From positions 1-19,661 of the forward strand of contig JANYBR010000200.1 in NCBI GenBank assembly GCA_025360685.1: DNA of 19,661 nucleotides, given 5' to 3'. The notes below the pieces were generated by a model. It made no database searches. It saw nothing but the letters and a program-made list of their open reading frames with translations, and was not told where the DNA came from. Both the position numbers and the translations under genes were made by a program. Source of the DNA: Pseudomonadota bacterium (GTDB taxonomy: Bacteria > Pseudomonadota > Alphaproteobacteria > Micropepsales > Micropepsaceae). Shown piece by piece: positions 12,819-19,498 of the stretch (position 1 is its first letter; each line of letters begins with the position of its first letter).

Positions 12819-13478
12819 TCAGAAAATGCGATGAAAAATGGCCCAGTAGTCATTTGGATAAGCCCACACAAATAGGCTCAGGATGAAGGCCAAAATACTA
12901 AAAATAGCGCCTGTAACCGTAATGCGTGTGACGGTCGCGACACGGGTCTTGATGGACGCCAGTTCTTCGTTGTCGCTTTGCACATGAAGGGCTTTGACAT
13001 TGATTAGGACGGAATAAAGCGCATTCAGCTTTGGTAGATATTCCTCGGCCAACTTTTTGTAGTCGGTCTTGCGCTGTTGGCGATCTTCTCTGGTGCCTTG
13101 TATTATTTTTTGGGCGTCTAGAACGAGAGGGTATACGTGCCAAAAGTCGGGATAATGCTCAGCAATTTGGTCGCGCCCATATTTTTTTATGACTCGATCA
13201 AGGCGACGGAGAACGACGAAGCAGATTCCATCGGTAACATCATGCTCGGCATTGATGAGATACGTTTCCGCCACGATCAATGCAGCATGAATTTCTTCCG
13301 GCTTGCCATCGGAAAATAATATCGTGAGAGCATCAACGATACGTCGGCCCGCATAGCGCATCTCGTTTATGGCCGAGACGTTTGCGCCCTCTTGGAAGTG
13401 CTCATACTCTTTCGCACGACGCTCGACGCGATTCCATTGCGCTGCAATCGCAGCGAATTTTTCGGCAAATTCCTGCAT
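12819..13478 (-). CDS. Passenger protein, 219 aa: helical, C-terminal tail anchor (unrecognised)
   Basis: I do not recognise the family. Residues 1-180 are charged and mostly helical with coiled-coil-like stretches (MQEFAEKFAAIAAQWNRVER; KTDYKKLAEEYLPKLNALYS). Residues ~185-206 (RITVTGAIFSILAFILSLFV) form one clear membrane segment, leaving ~13 residues beyond it, so the protein is predicted to be tail-anchored in the inner membrane with its body in the cytoplasm. The ATG has GAGGG very close upstream. It follows the 80-aa gene by 28 bp on the same strand, as one operon. A cytoplasmic sensor domain plus a terminal membrane segment is seen in some phage-defence and toxin proteins, but nothing here proves that role. 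Confidence 0.7.
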   Translation of the reverse strand: MQEFAEKFAAIAAQWNRVERRAKEYEHFQEGANVSAINEMRYAGRRIVDALTILFSDGKPEEIHAALIVAETYLINAEHDVTDGICFVVLRRLDRVIKKYGRDQIAEHYPDFWHVYPLVLDAQKIIQGTREDRQQRKTDYKKLAEEYLPKLNALYSVLINVKALHVQSDNEELASIKTRVATVTRITVTGAIFSILAFILSLFVWAYPNDYWAIFHRIF

Positions 13479-13506
13479 GCCCTCGGATCGTCAATTTAGA
13501 CTTGGG

Positions 13507-13749
13507 TTACTTTGGGAACGCTATAGACGCAACTTCAGCCCGCTGCCGCTCTAGATCGGCCTCGGTCACAAATACACCAGCTTGAATTGCGATGTTACCG
13601 CGCGTGAAGCGTGCGGCAGCATCCCGTTGGTCCTGGGTGGACGCATCGGTCGGTTGCGTGGGAGTGAATTGCCCGAAGAGTCGGCGCAGGAACACAAACC
13701 CGAGCAAAGCAGGCAGAAAACGCTCGATCTTGATGTGTTCAGTCAACAC
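13507..13749 (-). CDS. Passenger small protein, 80 aa, hydrophobic N-terminus (unrecognised)
   Basis: Starts at a GTG (13749) or TTG (13746); the strong ribosome site GGAAGGA lies 4 or 7 nt upstream respectively, which argues that it is a real gene. The N-terminal part (IERFLPALLGFVFLRRLFGQ) is a hydrophobic helix with positive charges, probably membrane-associated. The rest is polar (DASTQDQRDAAARF; TEADLERQRAEVASI). A promoter (TTGACG, 17 bp, TATAAC) lies about 95 bp upstream. Followed after 28 bp by the 219-aa tail-anchored protein, suggesting the two work together at the membrane. No family is recognised. Confidence 0.55.
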   Translation of the reverse strand: MLTEHIKIERFLPALLGFVFLRRLFGQFTPTQPTDASTQDQRDAAARFTRGNIAIQAGVFVTEADLERQRAEVASIAFPK

Positions 13750-13842
13750 GGAATCCTTCCAAAATCGTTTTTTGGGGCGTTCGAGGTTCCGAACACCGAA
13801 ACGAAAGGGGAAAGGAGCGCTCAGGGCGCGGGCAGCAGGGCG

Positions 13843-13871
13843 GTTATAGTTGCTGATTCGGTCTCCGTCAA
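13843..13871 (-). promoter_or_regulatory. Promoter of the 80-aa / 219-aa passenger operon
   Basis: On the minus strand TTGACG (13866-13871), 17 bp, TATAAC (13843-13848), each 5 of 6 to consensus. The leader to the 80-aa gene would be ~87 nt. Confidence 0.6.
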
Positions 13872-13877
13872 TGCTGC

Positions 13878-13906
13878 TTGACTTTAGAGACTAGAATCAC
13901 TATAAA
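13878..13906 (+). promoter_or_regulatory. Plus-strand promoter, antisense to the right-end HTH gene
   Basis: TTGACT (13878-13883), 17 bp, TATAAA (13901-13906), each 5 of 6 to consensus. Its -35 box sits back-to-back with the minus-strand one (GTCAA, 6 bp, TTGAC). No convincing ORF follows; the transcript would run into the 3' end of the 144-aa gene as antisense RNA. Confidence 0.5.
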
Positions 13907-13978
13907 CCGCGCCCCTTGATTCGCAAGTTGCTAAATCTCTTCAAAACCAGACACTTAGTTGCCGAAGTGATTTGGTCT

Positions 13979-14413
13979 TCAGCCCAGATTCAGTCTCCAT
14001 TTACCAGGATAGCTGTCTCGGCAAAATATCACTATCCCGTCGCTACGGCGTGAAAAATTGCTCTGGATCGCCTTCGCCAACATGCCCAGCGGGCGAGGCT
14101 CTAGCGGCCGTCCGTAGCGGTGCAGGATCGCGGCGGCCAGTTCCTGCGACGTGAAGGAACCGCCCGTCTCGCGCAGGATTTCGAGCGCAGTACGGGTGCC
14201 TGCACCCTTGGGTAGTCCCGCAGGCGACTTGCCGAACGTGACCTTAGCGGGGATCGAGGCCGGGTCGATCTCGGACCGGAATATGCTCAGGCACTGATCC
14301 ACACAGCCCAGATCGACCTTGAGCGCCATCACCTTGAACTGTGCGGCCCGCAATTCACCGGCCAGGCGGGCGCGTTTCTCAATCAGGGCGGAAAGTACGT
14401 GAGTTTCGGCCAT
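13979..14413 (-). CDS. Passenger protein, 144 aa: coiled coil plus winged-helix-like domain
   Basis: It begins MAETHVLSALIEKRARLAGE. I recall this N-terminus from small uncharacterised alphaproteobacterial proteins that recur near transposases; that is memory, not a search. Residues ~5-50 are a coiled-coil-like helix ending in a Cys/Asp-containing turn (LGCVDQCLSIF). Residues ~72-140 (TRTALEILRETGGSFTSQEL ... GKWRLNL) fit a winged-helix fold that would bind DNA. It lacks the resolvase-type HTH of the left-end passenger but shares its helix-plus-winged-helix plan. The ATG lies 43 bp inside the right terminal repeat and no strong ribosome site is visible. Its role is unknown; an element-end-binding or regulatory protein is a guess. 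Confidence 0.75.
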   Translation of the reverse strand: MAETHVLSALIEKRARLAGELRAAQFKVMALKVDLGCVDQCLSIFRSEIDPASIPAKVTFGKSPAGLPKGAGTRTALEILRETGGSFTSQELAAAILHRYGRPLEPRPLGMLAKAIQSNFSRRSDGIVIFCRDSYPGKWRLNLG

Positions 14414-14422
14414 GCGCCGATG

Positions 14423-14451
14423 TTGCCATAAACCGTTAAAATCGCTAGATT
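14423..14451 (+). promoter_or_regulatory. Candidate outward promoter at the right end of the element
   Basis: TTGCCA (14423-14428), 17 bp, TAGATT (14446-14451), pointing out of the element at mnmG 111 bp away. Such a promoter could replace read-through from mnmE, which the insertion interrupts. The -10 match is modest (4 of 6). Confidence 0.35.
14431..14446 (+). repeat. Right subterminal repeat AACCGTTAAAATCGCT
   Basis: This 16-bp word equals the left subterminal repeat (10175-10200) minus that copy's 10-bp insert, and both copies face the same way on the plus strand. Unlike the tips they are direct, not inverted. It contains CCGTTAA, close to the CCGTTGA operator half-site. Confidence 0.6.
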
Positions 14452-14456
14452 TTTAC

Positions 14457-14480
14457 TTGGTGCAATTGCGCCCGAAGGCC
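14457..14480 (-). repeat. Right terminal inverted repeat (24 bp)
   Basis: Exact reverse complement of the left tip at 10152-10175. It begins TTGGTGCAATTG and ends CGCCCGAAGGCC. Confidence 0.95.
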
Positions 14481-14490
14481 GCAAATAGCC
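14481..14490. repeat. Right direct repeat (target duplication) GCAAATAGCC
   Basis: Identical to 10142-10151. Removing the element and one repeat restores a 73-bp mnmE-mnmG spacer with parS inside it. Confidence 0.88.
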
Positions 14491-14501
14491 CGTGAGCCCT
14501 A

Positions 14502-14517
14502 TGTTTCACGTGAAACA
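14502..14517. promoter_or_regulatory. parS: parS centromere site 1
   Basis: Perfect match to the bacterial parS consensus TGTTTCACGTGAAACA; symmetry extends to 18 bp. ParB loads here and spreads to mark the origin region for ParA-driven segregation. It lies between the element's right direct repeat (11 bp away) and mnmG. Confidence 0.95.
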
Positions 14518-14561
14518 TTCGCTTCTTGCCCGATGGATCGCCCTCGCCTATTGAGCGCTTC

Positions 14562-16412
14562 ATGGATCGCTTCGAGGTCATCGTCATTGGTGGTGGGCAC
14601 GCCGGTTGCGAAGCGGCTGCCGCGTCGGCGCGCTTTGGCGCGCGCACCTTGCTGCTGACCCACAAATTCGAGACGATCGGCGAGATGTCCTGCAATCCTG
14701 CCATAGGCGGGGTCGGCAAGGGCCATCTGGTCCGGGAAATTGACGCGCTGGACGGTCTGATGGGCCGGGTCGCGGACGCCGCCGGCATCCAGTTCCGTCT
14801 CCTCAACCGCCGCAAGGGCCCCGCCGTCCGCGGACCGCGCGCCCAGGCCGATCGCAAGCTCTATCGCCAGGCCATGCAGGCTGCTCTTGGGCAGACGGCC
14901 AATCTGACCGTCCTGGCCGCTGCGGCCGAGGACTTGCTGATTGAAAACGGCCACGTTGCCGGCGTCATCACCGCGGACTCGAAAACAATACATTGTGGTG
15001 CGGTGGTGCTGACCACCGGTACGTTTCTGCGCGGTCTCATCCATATCGGCGAAAAGAAGATTCCGGCGGGCCGTGTCGGTGACGCGCCGAGCATCGGACT
15101 ATCGAAAAAGCTATATGGAATGGGCCTTTCCATGGGCCGCCTCAAGACCGGCACCCCGCCGCGCCTGGACGGAAAGACGATCGACTGGTCCCAGCTGGCC
15201 GTGCAGTATGGCGACGATCCGCCCTCGCCCTTCTCGTTCCTGACGAGCAAGATCTCGACCCCGCAGACCGTCTGCCATATCACGCGGACAACGCTTCAGA
15301 CCCATGAGATCATCCGGGCGAACCTGCATCGCGCGCCGATCTATTCCGGCCAGATCGAAAGCACCGGTCCGCGCTACTGTCCGTCCATCGAGGACAAGGT
15401 CGTCCGCTTCTCCCAGCGCGACAGCCATCAGATATTCCTGGAGCCGGAAGGCCTGGACGACGACACGGTCTATCCCAATGGGATCTCGACTTCGTTGCCT
15501 GAAGATGTCCAGATCGCCCTGCTCGCGACCATTCCCGGGCTCGAGAATGTTACGGTCCGGCGTCCGGGCTATGCGATCGAGTACGACTATGTCGATCCGC
15601 GTGAGCTGCTGCCTTCGCTGGAGACCAAGCGGACGCACGGATTGTACTTGGCCGGTCAGATCAACGGCACGACTGGCTATGAAGAGGCTGCCGCCCAGGG
15701 CCTGATGGCCGGATTGAATGCGGCCCGCGCCGCTGGCGGCGGCGCGCCGATCATCCTCGACCGGGCCGCCGCTTATATCGGTGTGCTGATCGACGACTTG
15801 GTCACCAAGGGCGTGACAGAGCCCTACCGGATGTTCACATCACGCGCCGAATACCGGCTGACCTTGCGGGCTGACAATGCCGACCAGAGGTTGACCCCGG
15901 TCGGCGAGCGCGCCGGCTGCGTCGGGACACTCCGGAGCGCGGCGTTCGGTGCCAAGATGGCGCGCCTGGAGTGCGCCCGGGAGCAGATGCGTGCTTTCAA
16001 CATGACGCCGAATGAGGCGCAAAAACATGGTCTTAGCGTTCGTTTGGATGGCGTGCGGCGCACTGCCATGGACCTTCTGAGTCTGCCTGGGGTCACGCTT
16101 GCAAATCTTGCCACTATTTGGCCGGAAATCGCCGGTTTTGCGTCCGACGTGACCGAGCAACTCGAAATCGACAGCCAGTATGCCGGTTATCTGGATCGTC
16201 AGGATGCCGATATTCTGGCGTTCCGGCGGGACGAATCCCGCGCCCTGCCCGCCGATCTCGACTATACGGGCGTGCACGGCCTTTCGACCGAGGCTGTGGT
16301 GAAGCTTGGCCGCATCCGGCCGCTCACACTTGGTCAGGCGGCTCGAATCGACGGTGTGACGCCGGCCGCGCTCACCCTTGTCCTGGCGCATGTCCGAAGC
16401 CGCGCCTCCTGA
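14562..16412 (+). CDS. mnmG: tRNA uridine-5-carboxymethylaminomethyl(34) synthesis enzyme MnmG
   Basis: A 616-aa FAD/NADH enzyme, partner of MnmE in wobble-uridine modification. Visible features are the FAD-binding turn GGGHAGCEAA near residues 10-19, CNPAIGGVGKGHLVREIDAL, RLKTGTPPRLDG, YCPSIEDKVVRFSQRDSHQI, YAIEYDYVDPREL and AGQINGTTGYEEAAAQGLMA. The C-terminal helical domain (DLDYTGVHGLSTEAVVKLGRIRP ... GVTPAALTLVL) is complete. The ATG at 14562 is chosen because MDRFEVIVIGGG is the family N-terminus; a TTG at 14526 adds 12 atypical residues. Its stop lies 20 bp inside rsmG, so the two are translationally linked. The insertion upstream separates it from mnmE. Confidence 0.98.
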   Translation: MDRFEVIVIGGGHAGCEAAAASARFGARTLLLTHKFETIGEMSCNPAIGGVGKGHLVREIDALDGLMGRVADAAGIQFRLLNRRKGPAVRGPRAQADRKLYRQAMQAALGQTANLTVLAAAAEDLLIENGHVAGVITADSKTIHCGAVVLTTGTFLRGLIHIGEKKIPAGRVGDAPSIGLSKKLYGMGLSMGRLKTGTPPRLDGKTIDWSQLAVQYGDDPPSPFSFLTSKISTPQTVCHITRTTLQTHEIIRANLHRAPIYSGQIESTGPRYCPSIEDKVVRFSQRDSHQIFLEPEGLDDDTVYPNGISTSLPEDVQIALLATIPGLENVTVRRPGYAIEYDYVDPRELLPSLETKRTHGLYLAGQINGTTGYEEAAAQGLMAGLNAARAAGGGAPIILDRAAAYIGVLIDDLVTKGVTEPYRMFTSRAEYRLTLRADNADQRLTPVGERAGCVGTLRSAAFGAKMARLECAREQMRAFNMTPNEAQKHGLSVRLDGVRRTAMDLLSLPGVTLANLATIWPEIAGFASDVTEQLEIDSQYAGYLDRQDADILAFRRDESRALPADLDYTGVHGLSTEAVVKLGRIRPLTLGQAARIDGVTPAALTLVLAHVRSRAS

Positions 16413-17055
16413 ACCCTTCGGCCCCGAAGAGTTCGCCGCGGCGACCAATGTTTCACGTGAAACATTGGGGCGCTTGAAGGCGTATGTGGATGTCCTGAAG
16501 GATTGGAGCGCGCGTCACAATCTGGTTTCGACCCGTTCGCTTGAGAATGTCTGGCGCAGGCATCTGTGGGATTCGGCCCAACTCGTTCAGTACATGCCGT
16601 CCTACGCCACCAGCCTGGTGGATCTGGGCAGCGGCGCCGGTTTTCCGGGATTGGTTCTGGCCGAAATGCTGCGCGATCGAGTGTCGGTGGTGCTTTACGA
16701 AGCCACGCGAAAGAAGGCGGAATTCCTGGAAGCCGCAGCACAACGCATGGGTCTGAGCGTGGGAATTCGCAATGTCAGAATCGAGGCGGGCCGCCATCAA
16801 CCCGCCGATGTGGTCACCGCGCGGGCGGTGGCGCCACTTGACCAATTACTGGGCTATGCACACCCATTCGCTGAGAGGCATACGGTTTGTTTGTTCCTGA
16901 AGGGTCAATCTGTAGTGTCTGAATTGACCAAGGCCCGTAAATCTTGGAGTATGAAAGTCAGCCAGCACCAGAGTGCGACCGACCCCTCGGGAGTCATTCT
17001 GGAAATCCGGGAACTTGGCCATGTTGCCAGCAAATCAAAGCGAAAGGGCCAGTAA
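16390..17055 (+). CDS. rsmG: 16S rRNA (guanine(527)-N7)-methyltransferase RsmG
   Basis: A 221-aa SAM-dependent methyltransferase that methylates G527 of 16S rRNA. The SAM-binding loop is LVDLGSGAGFPGLVLAEML, and KAYVDVLKDWSARHNLVS plus RHLWDSAQLV are family hallmarks. The ATG at 16390 overlaps the end of mnmG by 23 bp. Codons for NVSRET (residues 20-25) are written by a perfect parS site, an arrangement known from other alphaproteobacteria. It overlaps the start of parA by 35 bp. The 3' third is more AT-rich than the start. Confidence 0.96.
   Translation: MSEAAPPEPFGPEEFAAATNVSRETLGRLKAYVDVLKDWSARHNLVSTRSLENVWRRHLWDSAQLVQYMPSYATSLVDLGSGAGFPGLVLAEMLRDRVSVVLYEATRKKAEFLEAAAQRMGLSVGIRNVRIEAGRHQPADVVTARAVAPLDQLLGYAHPFAERHTVCLFLKGQSVVSELTKARKSWSMKVSQHQSATDPSGVILEIRELGHVASKSKRKGQ
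16449..16464. promoter_or_regulatory. parS: parS centromere site 2, inside rsmG
   Basis: Perfect TGTTTCACGTGAAACA. The palindrome extends to 24 bp (16445-16468), longer than the consensus, although it also encodes part of RsmG. It is 1.95 kb from parS site 1. Confidence 0.95.
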
Positions 17056-17851
17056 GCCCCGCGTTTTGGTCGTCGCCAACCAGAAGGGCGGCGTCGGCAA
17101 AACGACGACTGCGATCAACCTCGGCACCGCGCTGGCTGCGGTGGGCGAATCTACCCTCGTGATCGACCTCGACCCCCAGGGCAACGCCTCGACCGGCCTG
17201 GGCATCCCGCGCAGTGAGCGCCGGCTGACCACCTACGATGTTCTGATGGGCGAAACCAAGATCGCCGACGCGATCACGCCGACCCGTATCCCCGGACTGT
17301 CGCTCATTCCCTCGACGGTGGACCTATCCGGCGCGGAGCTCGAGCTCATTGACCGGCAGCGCCGCAATTTCATTTTGAAGGACGCGCTGGCGGAATACTC
17401 AGCATACGGATCAACTCCGTTTTCCTATGTACTGATCGACTGTCCGCCGTCGCTCACTTTGCTGACTGTGAACGCGATGGCGGCGGCCGATGCGGTGATC
17501 GTGCCGCTGCAATGCGAGTTCTTCGCGCTGGAAGGTTTGAGTCAATTGCTCAAGACAATCGATCTGGTCAAAGTCAATCTCAATCCCGGATTGGAAATTC
17601 AGGGCATCGTCCTGACCATGTTCGATCGCCGCAACAAACTCTCCGATCAGGTCGCCGCCGATGTGCGCGAGAATATGGGGGAGAAGGTCTACCGCACCGT
17701 GATTCCAAGAAACGTGCGGATTTCCGAGGCGCCGAGCCACGGCCTTCCCGCCCTCGTCTACGATCTGCGCTGCCCCGGAAGCCAGGCCTATATCAAGCTT
17801 GCCGGCGAGCTGATTGCGCGCGAACGCCAGCGTTTACAGGCGGCGGCGTGA
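17021..17851 (+). CDS. parA: Chromosome partitioning ATPase ParA
   Basis: A 276-aa ParA/Soj-type ATPase that moves ParB-bound origins over the nucleoid. The deviant Walker A is ANQKGGVGKTTT, with signature Lys22 and catalytic Lys27. Walker A' is VIDLDPQGNAST and Walker B is YVLIDCPPSLTLL. FFALEGLSQLLKTI and VIPRNVRISEAPSHG are family motifs. It lacks an N-terminal DNA-binding extension, so it is the chromosomal (short) type. The ATG at 17021 lies inside the end of rsmG; an upstream in-frame start at 16973 would add residues unlike the family. Its TGA overlaps the parB ATG by one base. Confidence 0.96.
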   Translation: MLPANQSERASKPRVLVVANQKGGVGKTTTAINLGTALAAVGESTLVIDLDPQGNASTGLGIPRSERRLTTYDVLMGETKIADAITPTRIPGLSLIPSTVDLSGAELELIDRQRRNFILKDALAEYSAYGSTPFSYVLIDCPPSLTLLTVNAMAAADAVIVPLQCEFFALEGLSQLLKTIDLVKVNLNPGLEIQGIVLTMFDRRNKLSDQVAADVRENMGEKVYRTVIPRNVRISEAPSHGLPALVYDLRCPGSQAYIKLAGELIARERQRLQAAA

Positions 17852-18720
17852 TGACAGCGGAAGAACGCCCGCGCGGCCTCGGCCGCGGACTCTCGGCCCT
17901 GATCGGCGAAGAAGCGGTATTGACGCGCGGCGAATCCGCCGCCGCGCGTGCGACGCACAGGCTGCCGATCGCTTTCCTGCGGCCGAACAAGCTTCAGCCG
18001 CGCAAGCGGTTTGCGCCTGAGGAACTGAACGACCTGGCGGATTCGATCCGCGAGAAGGGAGTCCTGCAACCGATTCTGGTACGGCCGGTGAAGGGCGAGT
18101 CGAACGCCTACGAGATCGTCGCCGGCGAGCGGCGCTGGCGCGCGGCCCAGATGGCCAAGCTGCATGAAGTGCCGGTGGTGGTGCGCGAGATGGGGGATTC
18201 GGAATCCCTCGAGATCGCCATCATCGAGAACGTCCAACGCTCCGACCTGAACGCGATCGAGGAGGCCGCGGCCTATTACGAGCTCATGGAGCGGTTCAAG
18301 TTTACCCAGGAGAGGGTAGCCAAGGAGGTTGGCAAAAGCCGCAGCCATATCGCCAACACGCTGCGCCTTCTGACCTTGCCGGAGTCGGTTCGGGTTTTGG
18401 TGCGCGAAGGCAAGCTAACCGCCGGTCACGCGCGGACCTTGATCGGGCTTGCCGACTCGGAGAAGCGGGCGCAGGAAATCATCTCTGGAATGCTCAATGT
18501 TCGGCAGGCTGAACAGCGTTCAATTTCCAAAAAATCAACTTCTCATGGAGCAGCCCCGAAGGATGCAGATACCTTAGACATGGAATCAAGACTTTCCAAT
18601 GCTTTGGGACTGAAAGTTAATGTTCTAGATAAAGGGCGTAAGGGCGGCGAGGTTCGAATCTTGTACAAGACACTGGAGCAGCTTGATGAAATCTCTCGCC
18701 GGCTCAGCAACGGCCGATGA
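17851..18720 (+). CDS. parB: Chromosome partitioning protein ParB (CTPase, parS-binding)
   Basis: A 289-aa ParB/Spo0J protein. The N-terminal RGLGRGLSALIG (8-19) is the ParA-stimulating peptide. The CTP-binding domain contains GERRWRAAQMA (92-102) and ENVQRSDLNAIEEA (126-139). The parS-reading helix-turn-helix is VAKEVGKSRSHIANTLRLL (156-174), and the C-terminal dimerisation part (LSNALGLKVNVLD ... KTLEQLDEISRRL) is present. It binds the two parS sites in this window. It is translationally coupled to parA (TGATG). The last ~80 codons are clearly more AT-rich than the rest. It is convergent with hisA, with a 49-bp AT-rich gap in which I see no stem-loop terminator. Confidence 0.97.
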   Translation: MTAEERPRGLGRGLSALIGEEAVLTRGESAAARATHRLPIAFLRPNKLQPRKRFAPEELNDLADSIREKGVLQPILVRPVKGESNAYEIVAGERRWRAAQMAKLHEVPVVVREMGDSESLEIAIIENVQRSDLNAIEEAAAYYELMERFKFTQERVAKEVGKSRSHIANTLRLLTLPESVRVLVREGKLTAGHARTLIGLADSEKRAQEIISGMLNVRQAEQRSISKKSTSHGAAPKDADTLDMESRLSNALGLKVNVLDKGRKGGEVRILYKTLEQLDEISRRLSNGR

Positions 18721-18769
18721 AATCTCTAAGTACTTCATATAACAGGTATATTATCATGGAAGAAACACT

Positions 18770-19498
18770 CTAAACGTCGTTCACCATATCGAGCGCTGCT
18801 CTTACATCAATTCGCCCGTCATAAAGCGCCCGGCCGATCACGACACCAGCAATGTTCGGTTCACGAGCTGCGAGCAGCGCCGCAATATCTTCAATCCCGC
18901 CGACCCCGCCAGAGGCGATGACCGGAATTCGCACCGCCCGGGCCAGCGCGGCAGTGGCCGCAACATTCATGCCCTGAAGCAGCCCATCTCCGTCCACATC
19001 GGTGAAGAGGATCGCGGCCACGCCCGCATCCTCGAACTTACGGCCCAAGTCGGCCGGCGCCAGTTCCGATACGTTCGCCCAGCCCTCAGTCACCACTTTG
19101 CCGCCCCTCGCGTCCGCACCGACGATGATTTTTCCCGGGAACGCTTTTGCAGCCTCCTTCACCAGTGCGGGGTTGGTCAGCGCGACCGTACCCAGAATGA
19201 CCCGCGTGATACCGGCGGCGAGCCAACCCTCGATTGCCGCCATGTTGCGAATACCGCCGCCGAGCTGAATCGGCAGATCGATCGCGGCGCGGATTGCGCG
19301 GATCGCCCCGCTATTGGCCGACCGTCCGGAAAATGCGCCGTCGAGATCGACACAGTGCAGCCATTTGAAACCGGCGTTTTGAAAACTCCTGGCTTGCGCC
19401 GCCGGATCCTCGTTGAAGATGGTGGCCTGATCCATCAGACCGCGCTTCAGCCTGACGCAGCGCCCCTCCTTCAGGTCGATCGCCGGAAACAGAATCAT
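18770..19498 (-). CDS. hisA: ProFAR isomerase HisA (histidine biosynthesis)
   Basis: A 242-aa (beta/alpha)8-barrel enzyme, 1-(5-phosphoribosyl)-5-[(5-phosphoribosylamino)methylideneamino]imidazole-4-carboxamide isomerase, EC 5.3.1.16. Catalytic Asp8 is in FPAIDLKEGRCVRL; the second catalytic Asp is in VGADARGGKVVTEGW. Phosphate-binding loops are LGGGIRN and ASGGVGGIEDI, and LFTDVDGDGLLQG is typical. Length is normal for the family. The ATG overlaps the hisH stop (ATGA), so it is part of a his operon read leftward, the next step after HisH/HisF-related reactions being encoded alongside. Confidence 0.97.
   Translation of the reverse strand: MILFPAIDLKEGRCVRLKRGLMDQATIFNEDPAAQARSFQNAGFKWLHCVDLDGAFSGRSANSGAIRAIRAAIDLPIQLGGGIRNMAAIEGWLAAGITRVILGTVALTNPALVKEAAKAFPGKIIVGADARGGKVVTEGWANVSELAPADLGRKFEDAGVAAILFTDVDGDGLLQGMNVAATAALARAVRIPVIASGGVGGIEDIAALLAAREPNIAGVVIGRALYDGRIDVRAALDMVNDV

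Larger units (their letters stand above)
10152..14480. mobile_element. IS1595-family cargo-carrying insertion element (transporter IS), 4,329 bp
   Basis: The element is defined by perfect 24-bp inverted repeats at its two tips and a 10-bp direct repeat outside them. Its only recognisable recombinase is the IS1595-family transposase at 11795-12748. A plain IS1595 element needs about 1 kb; this one is four times longer and carries at least six further ORFs: two coiled-coil/winged-helix-type proteins near the ends, an XRE-type regulator, an 80-aa plus 219-aa operon, and a 31-aa basic ORF. IS1595 subgroups with passenger genes are known. Base composition is more AT-rich than the flanks. Tips, target repeats, transposase and promoters are all undamaged, so it may still be mobile or may have arrived recently. 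Confidence 0.9.

Noticed and set aside
13582..13881. Plus-strand ORF of 99 codons opposite the 80-aa passenger gene
   Set aside because: It has no ribosome site and overlaps a minus-strand gene with a strong ribosome site and promoter.
10152..14480. Composite transposon made of two IS copies, or an integron/CRISPR-type array
   Set aside because: There is only one transposase, the tips are single 24-bp inverted repeats, and no repeat-spacer array, integrase or attC-like sites are visible.
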